64,000 nucleotides of DNA from CAZKCI01 sp964551475 (GTDB lineage Bacteria; Auribacterota; Erginobacteria; Erginobacterales; CAZKCI01): assembly GCA_964551475.1 (NCBI GenBank), contig CAZKCI010000069.1, forward strand, positions 1 through 64,000. The letters are read 5' to 3'. This document shows positions 14,225 through 21,052 of this stretch, piece by piece (position 1 is the first letter of the stretch; each line of letters opens with the position of its first letter). The notes below the pieces were generated by a model. It was not told the origin of the DNA and did no database searches. It saw nothing but the letters and a program-made list of their open reading frames with translations. Both the position numbers and the translations under genes were made by a program.

Positions 14225-16312
14225 CTATCTCGTCACCGGCATATCGCCGGCGGCGCCAAAGTAGACGCGGGTCAGATTGCGGACGGACCACATGCCGCTC
14301 GAAGCACGGAAGATGCCGATATCATCGGTTGCCGTGCCGCTGTATTTGGCCGGGAGCGGATAGTCGTCGGAACCACCGAAGTAGGCGCGCGTGACATTGC
14401 GGACCGACCACATCCCGCTGGAGGGACGATAAACGGCGCCCTCCCAGCCGGAGGCAAGGTCATAATCGCCCGGCACCGGCAAGTCGGTGGAGGCGCCCAT
14501 GTAGAAGCGCGTCAGGTCGCGGACCGACCACATCCCGCCGGAAGGCCGGAAGATGGCCGCCTGGCTGTAGACGCCGTTATACGGTCCCGGAACCACCTCG
14601 TCGGTGGAAGCGCCAAAGTAGAAGCGGGTCAGGTTCCGGACCGACCACATGCCCGTGGAAGGCCGGAAGATGGCCGCCTGGGCCGTCCCGGTCCCGTTGT
14701 AATCGCCGGGGACCAGGGCATCGGTGCTGTTGCCCAGGTAGGCCCGGGTCAGTCCCCGGACCGACCAAAGGCCCTCGGAGCCGCGGAAGATGGCGATGTC
14801 GGACGTGCCGTCGCCGTTGTAGTCGGCGGAGACCGGGTAGTCGGTGGAATTGCCCAGGTAGACCCGTGTCACGTTGCGGATCGACCAGAGACCCTGGGAG
14901 GGGCGGAAGACGCCTATGTCGGACGTACCGTCACCATTGTAGTCGCCGGAGCTGATCCGGTAGGTGGGCGACTCGGCCGCGCCGATCTGGGCGTAATTGA
15001 ACCAGACGCCGTATACATCCGTGCGGGACTCGCGCCAGGCGACGTAGAGGTTCCGGTCATCCGTGGCCAGACCAAAATACCTCTGGGTCCCGTCGTTCGG
15101 CGACTCGGTGCTGACTTTGATTCTGGAATCCCAGGTCGCACCGGTATCGGATGAAGCCTGGCAGTAAAGGGTGTCCATGACCTGGGTGTCTTCATACACG
15201 GCGTACACCTGGCCGGAGGACCCGGCGATGACCTTGCCGTAGTCGGAGCTGAATGTGGTCATGCGGACTTCGCTGGGTTGCCAGCCTTCGCCGTAGTCCC
15301 CCGAGGCGTTGAAATAGATATTGCGAACATTGCCGTATGTGTCACGCGAGTTGGTCCAGATGGCGTAGATCTCGCCGTTGCTGCCGTTGGCCATATAGGG
15401 GCGGCTGATGTAGTAACTGCCGTCGGTCTGGTTGAGGAACGTGTCGGGATTTCCCCAGGTCTGGCCGTTGTTTGTGGAACGGTCGAAGCGGACGGTGTGG
15501 GGGAACCAGCCGTCCTTCCAGAGAGCATAGACATTGTTGCCGCTGTAGCCGAGACTGATATATTCCTGGGTGCCGCCGGTGGCATTGTTCAGCTTCGTCT
15601 GGGTCGACCAGCCTTCGCCGTAATCGGTCGAGTATTTAAGGTAGATATCGTCATCATCCCACATCTGCCAGGCGACATAGATATTGCCGGCAGTATCGGC
15701 CACCATCGAGGGGTAGTCGACAGTGCCGTAGCTGAACTCAGAGTCCACACCCTCCCAGTTCACTCCCCCGTCTGTCGACCGGCGGAAAAGGATCCCGTTA
15801 TTCCCGGAGGCATACCTTTTCCAGACCGCGTAGACGTTGTTGCCGCCGTCGCAGGCAATCTTGCACAGCTCCATCTTGCCGTCTGTTGTAGTATTCACCT
15901 GCTGGGTGGCCGCCCAACTGGAACCGTAGTCGCTGGAGTAGCGGAACATGATGTTCCGGGCGGCGCCTAGGTACTCCGCCCAGATCGCGTAGACTCTGCT
16001 CCCGCCGCCCGAGATCACCATCAGGTTCTGGGAAGTCTGAGTGCTGAACTGGACATCGCTCCCTCCCCAGGTCTGGCCATAGTCGGCCGAACGGTTGAAG
16101 AATACCTGATCCACATCGTTGCGATAATCGAGCCATCCGGCATAGATCGCTCCGGAGCCGTTGGTGGCCAGGGACACATCGCCAGAGGAGACCGTGCCAC
16201 TGCCCTTGTCCACGCGGACATCGGTCGCCTGGAACTCGACGGCCGGAGCCGACCAGGACAGCAGAAATCCCGCGGCGACAGCCACTCCCAAACACAACAG
16301 CTTTCTCATCAC
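14225..16312 (-). CDS. Secreted protein: BNR/sialidase-like repeats plus C-terminal VCBS/FG-GAP-like propeller
   Basis: 695 residues; GGAGG lies 6-7 bp before the ATG. Signal peptide MMRKLLCLGVAVAAGFLLSW, cleavage likely near SAPAVE. Residues about 30-450 hold many BNR-like turns (SADYGQTWGG, SSDYGSSW, STDGGVNWEG, STNNGQTWGN). Residues about 455-695 are six ~40-residue repeats of the form (V)PGDYNGDGTSDIAIFRPSxG(L/M)WSVRNLTRxYxGxSTDxP, with Asp-rich DxNGDGT loops that may bind Ca2+. The protein ends in MPVTR, which could close the ring with the first blade. The protein at 50220 shares the same C-terminal design and ending. Likely extracellular or surface; ligand unknown. Confidence 0.85.
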   Translation of the reverse strand: MMRKLLCLGVAVAAGFLLSWSAPAVEFQATDVRVDKGSGTVSSGDVSLATNGSGAIYAGWLDYRNDVDQVFFNRSADYGQTWGGSDVQFSTQTSQNLMVISGGGSRVYAIWAEYLGAARNIMFRYSSDYGSSWAATQQVNTTTDGKMELCKIACDGGNNVYAVWKRYASGNNGILFRRSTDGGVNWEGVDSEFSYGTVDYPSMVADTAGNIYVAWQMWDDDDIYLKYSTDYGEGWSTQTKLNNATGGTQEYISLGYSGNNVYALWKDGWFPHTVRFDRSTNNGQTWGNPDTFLNQTDGSYYISRPYMANGSNGEIYAIWTNSRDTYGNVRNIYFNASGDYGEGWQPSEVRMTTFSSDYGKVIAGSSGQVYAVYEDTQVMDTLYCQASSDTGATWDSRIKVSTESPNDGTQRYFGLATDDRNLYVAWRESRTDVYGVWFNYAQIGAAESPTYRISSGDYNGDGTSDIGVFRPSQGLWSIRNVTRVYLGNSTDYPVSADYNGDGTSDIAIFRGSEGLWSVRGLTRAYLGNSTDALVPGDYNGTGTAQAAIFRPSTGMWSVRNLTRFYFGASTDEVVPGPYNGVYSQAAIFRPSGGMWSVRDLTRFYMGASTDLPVPGDYDLASGWEGAVYRPSSGMWSVRNVTRAYFGGSDDYPLPAKYSGTATDDIGIFRASSGMWSVRNLTRVYFGAAGDMPVTR

Positions 16313-16420
16313 TTTCCTCCGGGGTTATTGGTTCGTTTTAATATACCACACGGCGATTGGGCGGGTATACCCCTTTTTATAAGTATTTGCGGGGCAAAAT
16401 CCCGGGGAAGAAGGCAATGA

Positions 16421-16461
16421 TTCTGATCGCGGGCGGCGGCATCCGCCGCCCGCGATCAGAA
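16421..16461. terminator. GC-rich perfect stem-loop beside tRNA-Ser(TGA)
   Basis: 19-bp perfect arms (TTCTGATCGCGGGCGGCGG and its complement) around a 3-nt loop. It begins 3 bp from the tRNA 3' end. It is probably the tRNA terminator, but without a T-run; it could equally be another palindromic insertion. Confidence 0.6.
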
Positions 16462-16463
16462 AG

Positions 16464-16550
16464 CGGAGAGGGAGGGATTTGAACCCCCGGTACCCTTGCG
16501 GGTACACTGGTTTTCAAGACCAGCGCTTTAAACCGCTCAGCCACCTCTCC
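16464..16550 (-). tRNA. tRNA-Ser(TGA)
   Basis: 87 nt. Acceptor GGAGAGG / CCTCTCC with G73, anticodon stem CTGGT / ACCAG around CTTGAAA (anticodon TGA), long variable arm GTACCCGCAAGGGTAC, T-arm GGGGGTTCAAATCCCTC. CCA is not encoded. With the CGA, GGA and GCT tRNAs it completes the serine set. Confidence 0.96.
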
Positions 16551-16559
16551 CAATAGCAT

Positions 16560-17372
16560 TTATCGCACGACACTTTGGTAGATTGCCAATGTCTTCTCCG
16601 CCACCCTCGAGCTGTCGAAAACCGACATATCCGAGGGAGGCAACGCCTCCTTCTCCGATAGAATCGCCCCGTGTTTGTCCACGTCGTAGATCAGCCCCTT
16701 CTTCCCGCAGGCCCAGCCCTCGATCGTCGTCCGCCCCAAGCTGATCCCCAGAGTGAAGGAGCATTTCTTCACGGAGTCCTCGATCTCCCAGACCGGCTTG
16801 GACGGGAACCCGCGCCCGATGAAATCGGCCTTCTCCCGCCACTTCTCGATCACACCCCGGCGGAGAAAATCGTTCGGACCGACAAGGAGCGGGCGGCCGC
16901 CGGCGCTCGTCCCCTCCCGGTTGAAGCGGGAGAAGTCGATCGGGTTGTAGACCACCTCGATCTTTGCGGCGGGTATGCGCCAGCGCCGCACCAGCGCGTC
17001 GGCGATCGACGGCCGGATGGCGATGTACTTTCCCACCCGGCGAGGGGGAAGCGGCCTTTCGAACTTTTCCAGGGCGGGATGCTCGGAATGGACCGTGTCC
17101 ACCACGGGGAGTCTTTTATAGATTCCGGCCGCCCGTCTCCCGGCCTGGAATTGATTGACATGGAGGACGTCGTAATCGCCTTCGGGCGCTGAATCCAGCG
17201 AGGACACCCGGACGCCGAGGGCGCGGGCTTTCTCAGCCACAATGCCATCGATCAGGGGGGAGACCACGGTCACCTCGTGGTCCCGTTTCCGATATTCCCG
17301 GGCCAGCTCGTAGCAGTAGAGCTCCGAGCCGGTGAGGGAGGCGAAGCTGTCGACGGCGATAAGGATGTTCAC
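16560..17372 (-). CDS. GT4-like glycosyltransferase, short
   Basis: 270 residues. The N-terminal Rossmann half begins MNILIAVDSFASLTGSELY with the Gly/Ser-rich acceptor loop of GT-B enzymes and DVLHVNQFQAG; the C-terminal half has VVYNPIDFSRFN and the donor-binding TTIEGWACGKKGLIYDVD, the counterpart of EAMACGxP in family GT4. It is about 100 residues shorter than typical GT4 enzymes; the region between IDFSRF and the donor site is reduced. Likely a cytoplasmic sugar transferase for a polysaccharide or glycoconjugate; substrates unknown. It lies 9 bp from tRNA-Ser(TGA). Confidence 0.75.
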   Translation of the reverse strand: MNILIAVDSFASLTGSELYCYELAREYRKRDHEVTVVSPLIDGIVAEKARALGVRVSSLDSAPEGDYDVLHVNQFQAGRRAAGIYKRLPVVDTVHSEHPALEKFERPLPPRRVGKYIAIRPSIADALVRRWRIPAAKIEVVYNPIDFSRFNREGTSAGGRPLLVGPNDFLRRGVIEKWREKADFIGRGFPSKPVWEIEDSVKKCSFTLGISLGRTTIEGWACGKKGLIYDVDKHGAILSEKEALPPSDMSVFDSSRVAEKTLAIYQSVVR

Positions 17373-17405
17373 GAGGAATACCGGAGATGCGTGGCCTGAC
17401 AGAGA

Positions 17406-17462
17406 TGTAGGCCCGCTCTATGAGCGGGCGCGGGAAGCGCCGCTTCACAGAAGCGGCCTACA
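17406..17462. repeat. TGTAGGCC...GGCCTACA palindromic element
   Basis: Opens TGTAGGCCCGCTC, contains the stem CCCGCTCTATGAGCGGG and GCGCCGCTTC, and closes GAAGCGGCCTACA. It shares its ends with the in-gene insert at 4835-4921. It sits between serS and the glycosyltransferase gene. Confidence 0.7.
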
Positions 17463-17502
17463 GTACACTCAGGAACTCTTCTTCCGCACCGGCACACAAT
17501 CC

Positions 17503-18774
17503 TTAGACAGTGAGAGACGCCAGCCCGCCCATGTACGGCCTTAAGACCTCGGGCACCGTCACCGACCCGTCCGCCTGCTGGTAGTTCTCCAGGATGCCGA
17601 CCACCGTCCGGGGGAGAGCCACGCCGGAGGCGTTGAGCGTGTGGAGGAAGCGAGGCGACTCCTTGCCGTCGGAGAAACGGATATTCGCCCGGCGGGCCTG
17701 GAAGGCCTCGAAGTTGGAGCAGGAGGAGACCTCCAGCCACTGCTTCTGTCCCGGTCCCCAGACCTCGATGTCGTAGCACTTGGCCGAGGCGAAGGAGAGC
17801 TCGCCGGTGGGGAGCGAGACGACCCGATAGGGGAGGCCGAGCGCCCGGATGACGGATTCGGCGTCGGCGAGGAGCGACTCGTGCTCGTCCCAGGAGGTCT
17901 CCGGGCGGACGAACTTGACCAGCTCCACCTTGTCGAACTGGTGGATCCGGATCAGCCCCTTGGTCTCCTTGCCGTAGGAGCCCGCCTCCCGGCGGAAGCA
18001 GGGGGTGTAGGCCACGTATTTCCGGGGGAGGGCGGAGAGGGGGAGCACCTCGTCCCGGTGGATGTTGGTGACCGAGACTTCGGCGGTGGGGATGAGGAAG
18101 AAGTCGTCGAGCTCGCAGCGGTACATGTCCTCTTCGAGCAGGGGGAGCTGGCCCGTCCCGAGCATGCTGGCGCGGTTGGAGAGGAAGGGAGGGGAGACCT
18201 CGGTGTAACCGTGCTCACGGGTGTGGAAATCGAGCATGAAGTTGATCAGGGCCCGTTCCAGGAGGGCGCCTTGTCCGGTGTAGAGGGCGAAGTGGGAACC
18301 GGCGATCTTGGCGGCGCGGGCGAAGTCGATCAGGCCGAGCGTGTCGGCGATCTCCCAGTGGGAACGGGGGGTGAAGCCGAACTCCCGCTTCTCGCCGCAT
18401 TCCTTGACCAGGACCTGAGCGCGGGCATCGGGGCCGATGGGGACGGAGGCGTGGGGGATGTTGGGAACGCGCTGGAGAAGGGATTCGAGGTCTCCGGAGA
18501 CCTTCCGCTCCATCCCGTCGAGGAGGCGGATCCTCTCCGCCACCGCCTTCATCTCCCGAACCTTCCCGGAGACGTCGGCGCCGGACTTTTTCAGAGCGCC
18601 GATCTCGTCGGAGACGGCGTTCCGCTGGTGCTTCAGGGCTTCGGCCTCCTGCAAGAGGTTCCGGCGCTCCTTGTCGAGGGCGAGGAGGCGTTCGACGTCG
18701 AGCTCCTTCAGGCGCTGGAGGAGGACCTTCTTGATCAGGTCCGGGTTCTCGCGAATGAATTTCAGGTCGAGCAT
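17503..18774 (-). CDS. serS: Seryl-tRNA synthetase
   Basis: 423 residues from the ATG at 18774 (MLDLKFIRENPDL), which has GAGGAA upstream; an in-frame ATG 8 codons earlier is less likely. The N-terminal two-helix tRNA-binding arm (about 30-100) is followed by the class II core: motif 2 CFRREAGSYG and IRIHQFDKVEL, motif 3 GVALPRTVVGILENYQ. It charges tRNA-Ser and tRNA-Sec. The four tRNA-Ser genes of the window all lie within 6.7 kb of it. Confidence 0.97.
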   Translation of the reverse strand: MLDLKFIRENPDLIKKVLLQRLKELDVERLLALDKERRNLLQEAEALKHQRNAVSDEIGALKKSGADVSGKVREMKAVAERIRLLDGMERKVSGDLESLLQRVPNIPHASVPIGPDARAQVLVKECGEKREFGFTPRSHWEIADTLGLIDFARAAKIAGSHFALYTGQGALLERALINFMLDFHTREHGYTEVSPPFLSNRASMLGTGQLPLLEEDMYRCELDDFFLIPTAEVSVTNIHRDEVLPLSALPRKYVAYTPCFRREAGSYGKETKGLIRIHQFDKVELVKFVRPETSWDEHESLLADAESVIRALGLPYRVVSLPTGELSFASAKCYDIEVWGPGQKQWLEVSSCSNFEAFQARRANIRFSDGKESPRFLHTLNASGVALPRTVVGILENYQQADGSVTVPEVLRPYMGGLASLTV

Positions 18775-18849
18775 GGGGGGTTCCTCGCAGAAGAACAAAT
18801 GTTAGCTCACTAATGGGTTTTAGTCCCGATGAAAATCTCCTGCGGCCTG

Positions 18850-18943
18850 GTGGAGTGATGGAGTACTGGAGCGTTGGAGTATTGGAGAAGCTTGCCGGTT
18901 GGTCTGTTCACATTACTCCATAACTCCAATACTCCATTGCTCC
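18850..18943. repeat. TGGAGTAN word repeat with inverted arm (copy 3)
   Basis: Left words TGGAGTGATGGAGTAC and TTGGAGTATTGGAG; right words ATTACTCCATAACTCC and AATACTCCATTGCTCC. It ends at the rtcB stop codon, in the serS-rtcB gap. Confidence 0.85.
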
Positions 18944-20383
18944 CTACCCTTTGATCACCCCGATCGGGCGCAGCCGGGCGATCTTCCGGGAAATCCCCGC
19001 CTTCTCCACCACGTTCACGACCGCCGAGACGTCCTTGTAGGCGATTGAAGCCTCCTCCCCCAGCGTCCTCGTGGATTGGGCCAGCACCATGATTCCTTCC
19101 TCCTGGAGCTCACCGGCGATGTCCTTCCCCCGCGTCGCCTCCAGGGCGGCGTGGCGGCTCATCGCCCGTCCCGCGCCGTGGCAGGTGGAGCCCCAGGTCT
19201 CGGCCATCGCCCTCTCCGTCCCGGCGAGAACATAGGAGCAGGTCCCCATGTCGCCGGGTATGATCACCGGCTGGCCGGAGACGCGATATTCATCCGGCAG
19301 CGATGGGTGGCCCGGAGGAAACGCCCGGGTGGCACCCTTGCGGTGCACGCACAACCGCTTTTTCTTCCCGTCCACGATGTGCTCCTCGAACTTGGCGATG
19401 TTGTGGGCGACATCGAAGACCAGGTTCATCTTCAATTCGTTCGGGCCGCGGCGGAAGACCTTCTGAAACACCTCCCGGACCAGGTGCATGATCACCTGGC
19501 GGTTGGCCCAGGCATAGTTGGCCGCGCAGGCCATGGCGGCGAAATAGTCCCTCCCCTCCTCCGATTCCGCCGGAGCGCAGGCGAGCTGGCGGTCGGGGAG
19601 AACGATCCCATAGCGCCGGATGGCCTTCCCCATGACCTGGAGATAATCCTGGCAGACCTGGTGGCCGAGCCCCCGCGAGCCGCAGTGGATCATCACCGTG
19701 ACCAGTCCCGGGACCAGACCGAAGGACCGCGCAGCCGCTTCGTCAAAGATCTCATCGACATACTGCACCTCGAGGAAATGGTTGCCCGAGCCGAGCGTCC
19801 CCGCCTGGGAGGAGCCGCGCTTGCGCGCCCGCTCGCTGACACGGGAGGGATCGGCGCCGGCGAGACATCCCCCTTCCTCCGTCCGGCGGATGTCGCCTTC
19901 CTCCCCGTAACCCTGGCGGACGGCCCAGACGCTTCCCTTGGTCATCACCGCTTCCTCGTCCCTTCCCCTCAGGCGGAGAGAGCTTTTCGAGCCGACGCCG
20001 CTGGGGACGCGGTTGAAGAGGGCGGGGAGGAGTTTGGGCATCAGGCGAACGGCTTCCTCCCGGGAGACCTCTGTCCGCAGGAGACGGATCCCGCAGCAGA
20101 TGTCGTAACCAATTCCGCCGGGGGCTACAACGCCACCGGCGGACGGATCGGTCGCCGCCACGCCGCCGATTGGGAAGCCGTAGCCCGGGTGGATGTCGGG
20201 CATGGCCAGCGAATACCTCACGATCCCGGGGAGCGTGGCCACGTTGGCCACCTGCTGGAAAGTCTGATCCTTCTGGACGCGGGCGAGGAGGGCCTCGTCG
20301 GCGTAGATGATCCCGGGCACGCGCATACCCGGTTGGAAGGAGGTCGGGATCTCCCAGCGGAAGTCGTCGAGTTTGCGGAGCAT
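18944..20383 (-). CDS. rtcB: RNA-splicing ligase RtcB
   Basis: 479 residues from the ATG at 20383 (MLRKLDDFRWEIP); the open frame upstream is translated repeat. Signatures: MPDIHPGYGFPIGGVAA, GGIGYDICCGIRLL, VMIHCGSRGLGHQV and the guanylylation-site region STCHGAGRAMSR. RtcB joins a 2',3'-cyclic phosphate (or 3'-P) end to a 5'-OH using GTP and Mn2+, for RNA repair or tRNA processing. Its activator archease is encoded directly upstream (20506-20925), separated only by a repeat. Confidence 0.96.
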   Translation of the reverse strand: MLRKLDDFRWEIPTSFQPGMRVPGIIYADEALLARVQKDQTFQQVANVATLPGIVRYSLAMPDIHPGYGFPIGGVAATDPSAGGVVAPGGIGYDICCGIRLLRTEVSREEAVRLMPKLLPALFNRVPSGVGSKSSLRLRGRDEEAVMTKGSVWAVRQGYGEEGDIRRTEEGGCLAGADPSRVSERARKRGSSQAGTLGSGNHFLEVQYVDEIFDEAAARSFGLVPGLVTVMIHCGSRGLGHQVCQDYLQVMGKAIRRYGIVLPDRQLACAPAESEEGRDYFAAMACAANYAWANRQVIMHLVREVFQKVFRRGPNELKMNLVFDVAHNIAKFEEHIVDGKKKRLCVHRKGATRAFPPGHPSLPDEYRVSGQPVIIPGDMGTCSYVLAGTERAMAETWGSTCHGAGRAMSRHAALEATRGKDIAGELQEEGIMVLAQSTRTLGEEASIAYKDVSAVVNVVEKAGISRKIARLRPIGVIKG

Positions 20384-20410
20384 GGGAATCGCCCGGGGAA
20401 CCGCTCTGCA

Positions 20411-20500
20411 ATAGGAGTGGAGGAGTATTGGAGTATGGGAGTGATGGAGTACTGGTGGCCGGCTACTACCCATTGCTCCAATACTCCAGTACTCCATCCT
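20411..20500. repeat. TGGAGTAN word repeat with inverted arm (copy 4)
   Basis: Left words GGAGGAGTATTGGAGTATGG and GTGATGGAGTACTGG; right words ATTGCTCCAATACTCC and AGTACTCCATCC. It fills the archease-rtcB gap and removes any clear Shine-Dalgarno sequence for rtcB. Confidence 0.85.
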
Positions 20501-20505
20501 CGTCT

Positions 20506-20925
20506 CTACAGGTCCAATATAACATGGGCTACCCAACCGCTTTTGGCCTTGCGGAGAGAGAGCGCGTGGTAGGTCGCCGCTTTGATCTCGGCGCCGCCCT
20601 GGAGGGACGACGGCCCCGCCCGGCGGCAGCGGGCGCGGGCGAGCAGGCGGTCTTCGGAGAGGACGGGGAATTCGAAACTTCGGGGGACGATCCTCTCGAC
20701 CTGGATGAGGTAGATAATCTCGTTCAGCCAGGCAACGAGGAGCTCCTCGCGGGAGGGGGCGGTGAGTTCGATCCGCTTGACGGTCGAGCCGCCGGAGGCG
20801 GGGCCGGGAGCGATCGTCTCCGCCGCGGCGCGGGCGGCAGTCGAGAAAAGTTCGGCGAGGTTCTTCCCCCGGATGGTCAGCTCAAGGTCGGCGGGGTGGT
20901 CGCCGATTGTGTAGTCTCCGGGCAC
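20506..20925 (-). CDS. Archease, RtcB cofactor
   Basis: 139 residues, GTG start at 20925. The N-terminal YTIGDHPADLELTIRGKNLAELF has the metal-binding D-H-x-AD motif of archease; the C-terminal GGAEIKAATYHALSLRKAKSGW and final VILDL match the family. Archease speeds guanylylation of RtcB and allows multiple turnover. Operon-like pairing with rtcB supports the call. No gene for a tRNA-cutting toxin that they might counter is adjacent. Confidence 0.92.
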   Translation of the reverse strand: MPGDYTIGDHPADLELTIRGKNLAELFSTAARAAAETIAPGPASGGSTVKRIELTAPSREELLVAWLNEIIYLIQVERIVPRSFEFPVLSEDRLLARARCRRAGPSSLQGGAEIKAATYHALSLRKAKSGWVAHVILDL

Positions 20926-20943
20926 AACGGATCCGGTCGATGG

Positions 20944-21048
20944 GCAAAGGTTAGGAAGTGGGTTTGGTAGATGGGTCAGGTTGATGGTGTCGGGCAGGCC
21001 GTCACCTTACCCTTACCTATTTACCAGACCCACTTCCTTACCCAATGC
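20944..21048. repeat. GGTTAGGAAGTGGGT word repeat with inverted arm (copy 2)
   Basis: Left GGTTAGGAAGTGGGTTTGGT and ATGGGTCAGG; right ACCTATTTACCAGACCC and ACTTCCTTACCCA. Same family as 9686, 26800 and 48237. It separates gyrA from archease. Confidence 0.8.
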
Positions 21049-21052
21049 CCAT

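Noticed and set aside
20384..20536. N-terminal extension of rtcB
   Set aside because: The 51 extra codons are repeat sequence; RtcB proteins begin at the MLRKLDDF region (20383).
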